A stretch of DNA of 7,098 bases from Ulvibacterium sp039819225 (GTDB lineage: Bacteria; Bacteroidota; Bacteroidia; Flavobacteriales; Flavobacteriaceae), in contig JBCBSN010000237.1 of NCBI GenBank assembly GCA_039819225.1, forward strand, positions 1-7,098. Direction: 5' to 3'. The notes below the pieces were generated by a model that saw nothing but the letters and a program-made list of their open reading frames with translations, was not told the DNA's origin and made no database searches. Below are positions 1 through 6,963 of the stretch, in pieces (the stretch's first letter is position 1; the number at the start of each line of letters is the position of its first letter). Both the position numbers and the translations under genes were made by a program.

Positions 1-114
1 CTTCGAGAAGGGTCAATTTCAAGAATAATTTATTCAGGACTTGTTCTTGATGGCAAAGTTTTCCTCAAAGCCAATTCCTGAATAAATTATTCTTGAAATT
101 GACCCTTCTCGAAG
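1..114. repeat. Perfect 39-bp inverted repeat (hairpin or MITE-like element)
   Basis: Positions 1-39 are the exact reverse complement of 76-114, with a 36-nt unpaired centre at 40-75. The outer ends read CTTCGAGAAG and CTTCTCGAAG. Pairing stops at position 40 against 75. The left arm starts at the first base of the window, so the repeat may continue upstream. The element lies 73 bp beyond the stop codon of the GH13 gene, so a transcript of the minus-strand operon would run into it. A second copy of TTCTTGA in the loop (44-50) could compete with the right arm (90-96) for TCAAGAA at 19-25, which allows an alternative fold. It has no coding capacity. It could be a non-autonomous inverted-repeat element, an operon-end hairpin, or a fold-back assembly artefact if the window starts at a contig end. 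Positions 115-187 show nothing further. Confidence 0.9.
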
Positions 115-187
115 TGGTTTCGCCATATTCTTAAGGGGTTTATACCGGTCCAGTTACCTTATCTAAACTTTGACGGGGCTATTAGAG

Positions 188-1852
188 TCAGGATCCTTTC
201 GAAATTACTATCCCATTGGGCTCCAGGAAAACCTTGGACATACTCACTTTGGCGTCTCTAAGATATAAAATGTCTCCCAACATGCCATCATTGAAGTCGT
301 CAAGTTCTACCGGGGTATTGGAACCGTTAACGATTACAAAATTTGTATTGCCCTCATAGGACCGTTTAAAGGCGATAACCTCCGTATTGTCCGTCAATAG
401 CGGTTCATAATTGCCCAATCGGAACGGTGCATGATTCTTACGTATGTTAATTAGCTTGCGGTAATGGTTCCAAAGGGAAAGGGTATCGGGTCTTTGGGTG
501 TTAAGTGCCAATTCCTTTATACTTGGGCCGTTCCAAAACGAATCTTCCCACCATTCCCCTGTATCCTTGTAAAAAAGGGCATTCCCCTTTTCGTCAGGGT
601 TCCAAGTCCAGGGAAAGGCCTCCCTGACTGGAATATGGTTGGCATCCGATCCCCATTCCCGTGGTTCCCCGGGAAGACCCAATTCCTGGCCATAGTATAC
701 TGAGGGAATACCTGGTGCCAGTAGATACAAAGCGGCTGCGGAACGTTTTTGATCCGGATTGGATACCACCCAGGACGCCCATCGTGAAGTATCATGATTT
801 TCCAAAAAGTTGACCACATAGGTGTCCCCGCCAAATCTCTTAAGGCTTTCCTTGATCACGTTATGAAACCTTTTCGGATCCATTTTCGCACCCTCTTTGG
901 AAGGCTCCTTGTACATATCATGGGTACCTTCCTCTCCGGCCAATGCAAACCGCAAAGGGAAGCCAAAAGCGGCATCGGCCCCGCTTGCCTTTACCATCTC
1001 CTCGCCATATTCGTTCCAATTGGATTGTTCCCCCAAAACAAATATATTGGGATTCAGGGCTTTGCATTTGTCAAATATGGGTTTCCAAAAATCCCCGTAC
1101 ATATTGGTAAACATTCCTTTATAGTCCAAATCGTCCATAATATGGTCTATTCGAAAACCGTCTACCCCATCATCAAAGCGTCCGTCCCCATTGGGGTCTA
1201 CCCAATAGACATAAAAATCGATCATCCACTGCTTTACCTTCGGATGGTTTAAATCCAAGTATACGATGTTATGCTTTAATCCCGGCCAGGCATTGAAGTC
1301 GTACAACTCCGATTTAGAAGGCCTAAAAATTTGTTCCGGATATTGGTTGAGGGAATCTGAATAGTAAATGAAATCGCTATGTTCCGAGTCCGGGTTCCTA
1401 TAGGAAAGGTCGAACCAAATATTCCCGCTCTGGGCATATTGGGTTTCCATGTCCATTAAAAACTTCATCCCATGGGCATGGACCGCCTTAACAAAATTGA
1501 AATAGTCTTCCTTACTACCGTACTCATGATCGATCTCCATATAATCCGTGGGAAAATAATTATGGTAGAATCCGGACTCATAAAGGGGGGTAAATAGAAT
1601 GGTGGTAACCCCTAATTCCTTTAGGTACCCCAACTTTTGGACAAATCCGTTTAGATCGCCGTGCCTATCGCCATTGGAGTCGTAAAAACTTCTTTGGACC
1701 ACATGATAGATAATATCATTGTTCCAGTCTATTTTTTCCGATTTTCCTTGTAGTTCCCCAACTGCTGTCCCTTTTTTTTCGGTCTCACAGGCGAAAACCA
1801 AAAGTGCAAGTACCGATAAGCCGATACCCATTTTCATTACTTCTTTCTTCAT
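188..1852 (-). CDS. GH13 alpha-amylase-family glycoside hydrolase, lipoprotein
   Basis: This 554-residue enzyme is predicted to cleave or transfer alpha-glycosidic bonds by the retaining GH13 mechanism. Residues 1-22 form a lipoprotein signal peptide ending in VFAC, with Cys22 as the lipid site, so it should sit on a membrane facing the periplasm or outside. The TIM barrel follows: a Ca-type loop (DSNGDRHGD, 58-66), region II GFRID (nucleophile Asp236), region III VLGE (acid/base Glu275) and region IV ENHD (Asp354). The motif IPVREAFPW (407-415) is typical of oligosaccharide-active GH13 members. A DxNxDG loop at 219-228 may bind calcium. The C-terminal ~90 residues fit the usual beta domain C. 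Oddity: region I reads DMETQY (134-139), where most members have Asn-His in place of Gln-Tyr. Its ATG follows the GH127 stop codon by one base, implying translational coupling. The family is certain from the motifs; the substrate is not, and alpha-glucan is only the default guess. Confidence 0.93.
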   Translation of the reverse strand: MKKEVMKMGIGLSVLALLVFACETEKKGTAVGELQGKSEKIDWNNDIIYHVVQRSFYDSNGDRHGDLNGFVQKLGYLKELGVTTILFTPLYESGFYHNYFPTDYMEIDHEYGSKEDYFNFVKAVHAHGMKFLMDMETQYAQSGNIWFDLSYRNPDSEHSDFIYYSDSLNQYPEQIFRPSKSELYDFNAWPGLKHNIVYLDLNHPKVKQWMIDFYVYWVDPNGDGRFDDGVDGFRIDHIMDDLDYKGMFTNMYGDFWKPIFDKCKALNPNIFVLGEQSNWNEYGEEMVKASGADAAFGFPLRFALAGEEGTHDMYKEPSKEGAKMDPKRFHNVIKESLKRFGGDTYVVNFLENHDTSRWASWVVSNPDQKRSAAALYLLAPGIPSVYYGQELGLPGEPREWGSDANHIPVREAFPWTWNPDEKGNALFYKDTGEWWEDSFWNGPSIKELALNTQRPDTLSLWNHYRKLINIRKNHAPFRLGNYEPLLTDNTEVIAFKRSYEGNTNFVIVNGSNTPVELDDFNDGMLGDILYLRDAKVSMSKVFLEPNGIVISKGS

Positions 1853-1853
1853 G

Positions 1854-3929
1854 TCAGTTCTTTTTAAAAGTAACTTTTCTTAGGACGGTTTTCCCCATAG
1901 GGACCATTTTAACCTTTCGCAATACCCCTTTATGGTTGATATGGCCCACCAAATCAAAACAGTCACCATTCCAGGGATCATTATTATTGCTTGTTTTGCC
2001 ATTTTTTCCATCGGTAAGTCCAAAGTCTATTTGGGAGGGAAGAGTCATATCCATGTGTTTGTCTTCCCGAGGTAAGCAATAGTAGTCCTTAAAACCTTCC
2101 AATCCATATTCCTTAAGTGTTTCTTCTTTATGGGGAATAGGCAGCGCATAGACCAAAGGCCCTCTTTCTAAAAAGAACTCTCCATTTCCGAATTCCTTTA
2201 GTTTTACCCTATTTTCAAATTTTAGAGTGATACGATCCCCTGGTAACCATGTCCTTTTTAAAGCATAGGAACCTTTATAGAATCCTAAGGAGGTATCAAA
2301 GGGTTCTAAGTGCATTTTTGTTGCCCAGCTTGGTTTACGGAATGAAAGTTCAAACTCCACGGGTTTTTCCGGGGTAATTTCAAAAATGATCTCGTCGGAA
2401 AAGGGGTAACGCGTCTTTTGTTCTATGGTAATGGAGACATCTTCTATCCGAGTGGTAATTTTTGAGGGGCCATATAACACGGCCGCCATGCCTTCTTCCG
2501 TTTTCATCCACATTTGATCCAGATAGTACGCATAGTTTTTGGTATAGTTGGGCACACAGCAAACGGCGGGTTCCGAATGGGTAGGCGAATATTTAAAACG
2601 CGGTTCCTCTTCCTCCCCTGAAGCGGTCCGCCCATTAAGGATATAACAATTATCCGACTTGCCATAAGTAATGGCCGTTCCGTTCTCATTACGGGAACCC
2701 ATCATGGCGTTAAAAGTCAATTTTTCTGCCTTGTCGGCAAAGTGGGTCTCTCCGGTCTTCCGTAATGCCGAACAGTAAAAATCCCGAAGTTCGAACATGG
2801 TACAAAATTCCGAGGCGGTATCCGCAGGGTCCGCTTTTAGGCCGGAAATCCACTCATTGCCATGGCCAGCTCCACTGGGTAAGATACAATGTCCCAATTT
2901 GTACATTGCATTTTCATAGGCCATTTTCAATTGCTTATGTCCCGTATTATAATAAGCGTTTAAAAGACTGCGCAGGTGTTCATATGTATGTACAGCATGA
3001 CCGATGAACAAAGAGTCCCGATCCATAAGGAGGGGATAACGCACGTCATTGAAGGATCGGTTGATCCCATAAGTAGAAAAGGCTCTATACAGATAGGTGG
3101 CATAATCCTGATATTTGGAATTTCCGGTAATCCGATACAAGGTTTCACAGACATCGGTCATCATAAGGCCATGGGTAGCCCCGCCGAACGAATTTTCGAG
3201 CTTAAAAGGGTTCTTTTTATCCTTATTATAATAATCCATGGTTAGGCCCATTGCTTTTTCCACGGCTTTTAAGACCCTTTCTTCCCATGTGAACTCATAA
3301 TAGGCCAAAAGCATCCTAAAAACAGTGGTCTGCGCCCACAGTTCCCCATTAGATCCTTTATGTTTGTATCTAAGGTTCCTTTTATAAATGCCGATGTACC
3401 CGTCCTTATCCTGTGACCCTAACAGATTTTCCACTATTCTTTTACTCTCTGCAATGGCCTTGGCATTATTTACCAAAAAGGCATGGCGCACAAAACCATC
3501 CCACCAGTTCCCGATGGTCTCCGCATTCCACCACATAATGGATTTTTCCCAAGCTTCCCCGGTCAGTACCAAATCGCCCATTTCCGGAACATCCTCCAAA
3601 CCTCCACGCCTCATGGTACCATAAAGATCATCTTTCTTTATCCCGGGATAAAGCTTAGGTAGCGCCCCTACAAGTCCATGATCCAAATCCTTCTTCATAA
3701 ATTCAAAAAGCCAGCCTTTCGGCTGGGTACTCCCCGTTGGGAACGCCGTATACTGTGGTTTTATCGGATTTTCGACCGAATCAAAAAAGGTCAGTTGATC
3801 ACTATCATTTATTATTTCAATTTGATTCTGGTCAATCTTGGACAAAAAATCGACTCCCTGGGAGCTCTTGTTTTCGGAGCAGCTGTTTACCACGCACATA
3901 AAGAATAGGATTGAGATATATTTCTTCAT
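1854..3929 (-). CDS. GH127-type (DUF1680) beta-L-arabinofuranosidase-like lipoprotein
   Basis: This 691-residue protein is predicted to release terminal beta-L-arabinofuranose or a related sugar. The start at 3929 gives a lipoprotein signal (MKKYISILFFMCVVNSC, lipid Cys17). The reading frame stays open to a GTG at 3962, but that would add 11 residues in front of the signal peptide. An (alpha/alpha) barrel spans about 60-490. The GH127 metal/nucleophile signature is visible: E-x-C (Glu374, Cys376) and CCVPN (Cys457-Cys458), matching the Zn-cysteine centre known from Bifidobacterium HypBA1, in which one cysteine is the nucleophile. Glu359 lies 15 residues before Glu374 and is a candidate acid/base. 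A beta-sandwich follows, with FRKPSW (530-535), WLPGDRITLKF (561-571) and ERGPLVYAL (588-596), all typical of the family. It is first in a two-gene unit with the GH13 gene. Fold and superfamily are clear. The exact family (GH127 or a sister family such as GH146) and the sugar released are inferred. Confidence 0.9.
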   Translation of the reverse strand: MKKYISILFFMCVVNSCSENKSSQGVDFLSKIDQNQIEIINDSDQLTFFDSVENPIKPQYTAFPTGSTQPKGWLFEFMKKDLDHGLVGALPKLYPGIKKDDLYGTMRRGGLEDVPEMGDLVLTGEAWEKSIMWWNAETIGNWWDGFVRHAFLVNNAKAIAESKRIVENLLGSQDKDGYIGIYKRNLRYKHKGSNGELWAQTTVFRMLLAYYEFTWEERVLKAVEKAMGLTMDYYNKDKKNPFKLENSFGGATHGLMMTDVCETLYRITGNSKYQDYATYLYRAFSTYGINRSFNDVRYPLLMDRDSLFIGHAVHTYEHLRSLLNAYYNTGHKQLKMAYENAMYKLGHCILPSGAGHGNEWISGLKADPADTASEFCTMFELRDFYCSALRKTGETHFADKAEKLTFNAMMGSRNENGTAITYGKSDNCYILNGRTASGEEEEPRFKYSPTHSEPAVCCVPNYTKNYAYYLDQMWMKTEEGMAAVLYGPSKITTRIEDVSITIEQKTRYPFSDEIIFEITPEKPVEFELSFRKPSWATKMHLEPFDTSLGFYKGSYALKRTWLPGDRITLKFENRVKLKEFGNGEFFLERGPLVYALPIPHKEETLKEYGLEGFKDYYCLPREDKHMDMTLPSQIDFGLTDGKNGKTSNNNDPWNGDCFDLVGHINHKGVLRKVKMVPMGKTVLRKVTFKKN

Positions 3930-4123
3930 TATTCTACCACCTTGGGTTATAGCAATACCCACTTAAAGAATAGCATTTTCAATTGGGATATCGTACCATT
4001 GATCGGGTTAAAATTATAAAGAGAAGACCTCGTTCCGGAAATAGATATTATCCAGAAATGCGCATATTTTAACTAAAATATTAAAAAATAGGGATTACAA
4101 TGTTCAAAATAGACGATATCTTA
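3930..4123 (-). other. Leader region upstream of the GH127-GH13 operon
   Basis: These 194 bp separate the regulator's stop codon from the first hydrolase start and should contain the operon promoter unless it is read through from the regulator gene. The stretch is AT-rich. The best minus-strand match to the Bacteroidetes -7 element TAnnTTTG is TAATTTTA (4016-4009), but I see no TTG at a suitable distance upstream, so I do not call a promoter. An 8-bp palindrome TTCCGGAA sits at 4033-4040. No rho-independent terminator is evident after the regulator gene. Confidence 0.4.
3937..3943 (-). promoter_or_regulatory. Shine-Dalgarno-like site that fixes the GH127 start
   Basis: On the minus strand AAGGTGG lies 7 nt before the ATG at 3929 and differs by one base from AAGGAGG. 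The other genes here lack an equally good site. It supports the ATG at 3929, in agreement with the signal peptide, over the GTG at 3962. Confidence 0.6.
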
Positions 4124-4972
4124 CTATCCTCGCAGTTCGGAATTTCGAAATGCGGTAGCCGTCATACCCTTCAGTTTTTTAAAGACCCTATTAAATTGGC
4201 TTATACTCTCAAAACCACATTCAAAGGCAATTTCCGCAACCGGGGCATCTTTTGTGAGAAGCAATTGGCATACATTTTCAGTCCTAGATCTATGAACAAA
4301 GTCCACAAAGGAATGCCCTGTAGTTTTTTTGAACCATCTGCAAAAAGATTGTGGAGTCAAATGCGCCTCACCCGCAACTGCATTTACGGTTAATCTGAGA
4401 TGCAAATTTTCCAAGATATACTTTATGACCCTTTCCGATCTTTCAAAGCCATGCTTCCGTTTTAGGGAAAGTGAATAAGTCTTTTTGGACAAGACCTTCC
4501 CTCCCGGATCAATGGCTAAAAAATCCAGTATGGTTATTAAACTTGCCAAGCGATTAGCTCTGGACTTTTTCGAAAAATTTAAGAAAAGTTTTATGAGCGC
4601 ATCACTTGCACGAAATTGAATACCTCTTTTGGAGGCTTCGAACAACGGAAAGAAATGACTGCACTCATGGATCTTTTCAAAAACCCTTCGATTAAAATGG
4701 ATAACAATGGCATGGCAGGGATTTTCCTGAAAGCTATCGGAAACCCAGTGGTGCGGTAGGTACTCCCCTATCATTACCAAATCACCGGAACTGTATGGCA
4801 AAATACTGTCTCCCACATATCTGATACCTGTACCTTGTAGTATTAAGGTCAGTTCAATCTCAGGATGAAAATGCCAATAGGGATCAAATCGATCTTTTTT
4901 GATATTGAAAAAGCTGATAGACTTTTTGTTATCCTCCAGATGTAGTAACTCCAGTTCCGGCCACATGGGCAT
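4124..4972 (-). CDS. AraC-family transcriptional regulator with N-terminal cupin domain
   Basis: This 282-residue cytoplasmic DNA-binding protein probably senses a sugar or sugar derivative. The N-terminal half is a cupin-type ligand-binding domain: HFHPEIELTLILQGTG (34-49) followed by GDLVMIGEYLPHHW (63-76), the usual pattern of Bacteroidetes AraC proteins. The C-terminal ~100 residues are the double helix-turn-helix domain: the first helix-turn-helix lies near 194-216 (LTVNAVAGEAHLTPQSFCRWF) and the second near 245-267, with FECGFESISQFNRVFKKLKG (250-269), the family signature. Total length is normal for the family. The ATG at 4972 is preferred; a second ATG two codons later is possible. 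The gene is co-oriented with the hydrolase pair, 194 bp upstream of it, and divergent from xylE, so either or both are plausible targets. The effector is unknown; a pentose is a guess from the neighbouring genes. Confidence 0.92.
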   Translation of the reverse strand: MPMWPELELLHLEDNKKSISFFNIKKDRFDPYWHFHPEIELTLILQGTGIRYVGDSILPYSSGDLVMIGEYLPHHWVSDSFQENPCHAIVIHFNRRVFEKIHECSHFFPLFEASKRGIQFRASDALIKLFLNFSKKSRANRLASLITILDFLAIDPGGKVLSKKTYSLSLKRKHGFERSERVIKYILENLHLRLTVNAVAGEAHLTPQSFCRWFKKTTGHSFVDFVHRSRTENVCQLLLTKDAPVAEIAFECGFESISQFNRVFKKLKGMTATAFRNSELRG

Positions 4973-5002
4973 AAATTACCTATAATATCGCATTTTTGGT
5001 GT

Positions 5003-5017
5003 TTTTTATGATAAAAA
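5003..5017. promoter_or_regulatory. AT-rich palindrome upstream of the AraC-family gene
   Basis: TTTTTAT-G-ATAAAAA has perfect 7-bp arms and lies 30 bp upstream of the regulator's ATG. The position suits an operator or core promoter region, but composition alone could produce it. Confidence 0.3.
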
Positions 5018-5133
5018 TTGGAGCATACGGTATACTAACTGTCCAAAACCTATTGGTGTCTTATCACTTTTCGTCCATTGGAAATCATTTACTTGGGTCA
5101 GAAGTCAATTTGAGATATAAGGGCTGCTATTTA

Positions 5134-5169
5134 AGGTAAATATCTGGTTCAGGGATTAGGTAAAAATCT
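5134..5169. repeat. 12-bp direct repeat pair, possible tandem regulator sites
   Basis: AGGTAAATATCT (5134-5145) and AGGTAAAAATCT (5158-5169) match at 11 of 12 positions and start 24 bp apart, a little over two helical turns. AraC-family proteins commonly bind direct repeats through their two helix-turn-helix motifs, so these are candidate sites for the adjacent regulator. The repeats lie 160-200 bp from its start codon and about 375 bp from the xylE start. Function is inferred from arrangement only. Confidence 0.4.
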
Positions 5170-5302
5170 TAAAATGGAAAACAATGCCAAGGTCCCCAAT
5201 ACCATACAACCCGATTCAGGATCCTTCCGCCAAGGCGATATGCCGATTAAAATCATTTAAAAATCTTCCTATATTCCTTCGTTTTCTCATTCTTAGTTGT
5301 AA

Positions 5303-5461
5303 AAGTGATTTAAACTTTTTCATATTGGCTAAAAAATTGTGGTTTTATGCCCATATTTTGTCTTTTTCTCCCTCCGTAGCCCCGCTATGAAGCTCTAAAA
5401 AATCTTCATTTGGACACAAAACCACTAATTTTCGCTTCAATCAAAAAAGTTTAAATCACTT
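5303..5461. repeat. 159-bp imperfect palindrome (MITE-like element or structured RNA)
   Basis: The outer arms AAGTGATTTAAACTTTTT (5303-5320) and 5444-5461 are perfect 18-bp inverted repeats. The inner arms 5333-5346 and 5418-5432 pair at 14 positions with one bulged T (5426). The exact midpoint, 5382, falls in the loop of TAGC-CCC-GCTA (5377-5387), so the whole element is one centred fold. Between these blocks lie shorter paired runs (5363-5367 with 5397-5401; 5351-5353 with 5411-5413). Several mismatches are A-C on the plus strand (5347/5417, 5350/5414, 5362/5402, 5374/5390) and would be G-U pairs in minus-strand RNA. It carries no transposase. It may be a non-autonomous transposable element, or the joined ends of a deleted insertion sequence, possibly now acting as RNA. 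Confidence 0.8.
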
Positions 5462-5476
5462 CGTATATAACAAGTC

Positions 5477-5505
5477 TTGTATTTTTCTTTTAGCTTGGAA
5501 TTTTG
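5477..5505 (+). promoter_or_regulatory. Candidate Bacteroidetes-type promoter for xylE
   Basis: TTG at 5477-5479 is followed after 18 nt by GAATTTTG (5498-5505), which matches the TAnnTTTG -7 consensus at five of six fixed positions. The spacing is within the range known for flavobacterial housekeeping promoters. Transcription would begin near 5512, leaving a leader of about 33 nt. The promoter sits directly to the right of the 159-bp palindrome and overlaps the small palindrome ACAAG-T-CTTGT (5470-5480). Confidence 0.4.
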
Positions 5506-5544
5506 CATTTTGCGCCCAAAGAGTCCTAAATACAACCGAACAAA

Positions 5545-6963
5545 ATGGAAAAACAGACAAATTCCGGATATCTCACAAAACTAACATTGGTAGCAACCCT
5601 GGGAGGTTTGCTGTTCGGTTATGATACCGCCGTAATCTCCGGCACGGTAGGCGCATTGGAAAGTTTTTTTATACTTCCCTTCAACCTCGGGGAAACGGCT
5701 GCAAATTCAAGACTGGGGCTAGTGGTATCAAGTGCTTTGATCGGATGCGTCATAGGGGGCTTGTCCGGTGGCATCATCAGTAAAGGACTGGGAAGGAAAA
5801 AGGGCCTTATTTTGGCGGCCATTTTGTTTTTGATATCCGCAATTGGTTCGGCGATGCCGGAATTGTTTGTTAGGACCATAGGTGAAGGGGACCATACTTT
5901 TATTTACCATTTTGTTTTTTACCGGATTATTGGTGGTATCGGCGTGGGGCTGGCCTCTATGCTTTCTCCCCTTTATATTGCGGAAATTGCCCCCGCCCAA
6001 ACTAGGGGAAAACTGGTTTCCATGAATCAATTTGCCATTATTTTTGGAATGTTGGTCGTCTATTTTGTGAACTACTTTATTGCCAAACAAGGTGACGATT
6101 CTTGGTTAAACTCCACGGGTTGGCGTTGGATGTTTGCTTCGGAAACCATTCCGGCCCTACTCTTTTTATTGCTTTTGTTCATTGTGCCGGATACTCCAAG
6201 ATCGTTAATGCTACGATCCAAGGAACCAAAGGCTCTGGACGTACTTACCAAGATCAATGGGGAAAAGCATGCCAACCTTATCCTAAAGGAAATAAAGGGC
6301 TCCCTGGTAAGTCGTTCTGGGAAATTGTTTTCCTTCGGGATCGGTGTCATCTTAGTAGGTTTAATGTTATCCGTATTCCAGCAATTTGTAGGAATCAATG
6401 TTGTGCTCTATTACGCTCCTGAGATTTTTAAGACCATGGGATCTGGAACGGATGTTGCCCTTATGCAAACTATCATCGTTGGAGCCGTTAATCTGGCATT
6501 CACCATACTGGCTATAATGACGGTAGATAGGTTTGGGAGGAAACCTTTAATGATTATCGGCGCTCTAGGCATGGCCATGGCCATGTTCGCCCTTGGTACC
6601 GCTTTTTTCACCCAATCCGTTGGACTGTTCGCCCTTATCTGCATGTTGCTCTATGTGGCTTGTTTTGCGATGAGTTGGGGGCCTGTGACTTGGGTGCTCC
6701 TTTCCGAGATTTTTCCGAACAAAATTCGCGGTAAGGCAATGGCGGTAGCCGTGGCGGCCCAATGGATTTCAAATTACCTGGTATCCTGGACATTTCCCAT
6801 GATGGATAAGAACACCTTTCTCCTGGAAAAGTTCAATCATGGGTTTTCGTACTGGATATATGGGCTTATGGCCGTATTGGCAACATTGCTCGTTTGGAAA
6901 TTTGTGCCCGAAACAAAGGGGAAAACATTGGAAGAAATGGAGAGGATTTGGGAAAAACGATAA
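5545..6963 (+). CDS. xylE: XylE-like D-xylose:proton symporter (MFS sugar porter)
   Basis: This 472-residue inner-membrane transporter of the major facilitator superfamily, with 12 predicted helices, imports a sugar together with a proton. The sugar-porter signatures appear in order: GGLLFGYDTAVISG (20-33), GRKKG (83-87), YRIIGGIGVGLAS (126-138), PDTPRSL (215-221), QQFVGINVVLYYAPEIF (279-295), DRFGRKP (328-334) and VPETKGKTLEEME (454-466). Residues known from E. coli XylE to bind xylose or couple protons have counterparts: Phe24, Asp27, Arg127, Gln162, Gln279, Gln280, Asn285, Trp383, Gln406 and Trp407. The C-terminal half is very close to E. coli XylE as I remember it, so D-xylose is the best guess, though the same pocket can accept glucose-like sugars. 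The ATG at 5545 has an A-rich leader and no strong Shine-Dalgarno, normal for this phylum. It is transcribed away from the regulator and appears monocistronic within the window. Confidence 0.93.
   Translation: MEKQTNSGYLTKLTLVATLGGLLFGYDTAVISGTVGALESFFILPFNLGETAANSRLGLVVSSALIGCVIGGLSGGIISKGLGRKKGLILAAILFLISAIGSAMPELFVRTIGEGDHTFIYHFVFYRIIGGIGVGLASMLSPLYIAEIAPAQTRGKLVSMNQFAIIFGMLVVYFVNYFIAKQGDDSWLNSTGWRWMFASETIPALLFLLLLFIVPDTPRSLMLRSKEPKALDVLTKINGEKHANLILKEIKGSLVSRSGKLFSFGIGVILVGLMLSVFQQFVGINVVLYYAPEIFKTMGSGTDVALMQTIIVGAVNLAFTILAIMTVDRFGRKPLMIIGALGMAMAMFALGTAFFTQSVGLFALICMLLYVACFAMSWGPVTWVLLSEIFPNKIRGKAMAVAVAAQWISNYLVSWTFPMMDKNTFLLEKFNHGFSYWIYGLMAVLATLLVWKFVPETKGKTLEEMERIWEKR

Larger units (their letters stand above)
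4973..5544. other. 572-bp divergent intergenic region, araC-type gene / xylE
   Basis: No convincing gene lies here. The region must hold the promoters of both divergent genes. Seen in order: a 15-bp AT palindrome (5003-5017), a 12-bp near-perfect direct repeat (5134-5145 and 5158-5169), a small CGCC-AA-GGCG palindrome (5228-5237), a 159-bp imperfect palindrome (5303-5461), an 11-bp palindrome ACAAG-T-CTTGT (5470-5480) and a candidate promoter for xylE (5477-5505). A 68-codon plus-strand reading frame (5184-5390) ends inside the large palindrome and looks spurious. Confidence 0.7.

Noticed and set aside
794..1252. 152-codon plus-strand reading frame opposite the GH13 gene
   Set aside because: It is antisense to a well-supported enzyme with intact motifs, and its translation resembles no family.
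3930..3962. GTG start at 3962 giving a 702-residue GH127 protein
   Set aside because: It would place 11 residues in front of a complete lipoprotein signal peptide; the ATG at 3929 has a Shine-Dalgarno-like AAGGTGG at good spacing.
3987..4120. Inverted 8-mers GATATCGT (3987-3994) and ACGATATC (4113-4120) flanking the hydrolase leader
   Set aside because: GATATC is itself a palindrome, the spacing is over 100 bp, and such short matches are expected in AT-rich DNA.
5215..5226. Shared 11-mer TCAGGATCCTT with the end of the GH13 gene (near 188-198)
   Set aside because: It is a single short match with no extension on either side, probably chance.
5184..5390. 68-codon plus-strand reading frame in the intergenic region
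   Set aside because: No recognisable domain, no evident ribosome site, and its last third lies inside the 159-bp palindrome, whose sequence is explained by symmetry.
5409..5434. TTTG (5409-5412) and TAATTTTCG (5426-5434) as a second xylE promoter
   Set aside because: The spacer is 13 nt, too short for the Bacteroidetes promoter type, and both pieces fall within the palindrome arm.
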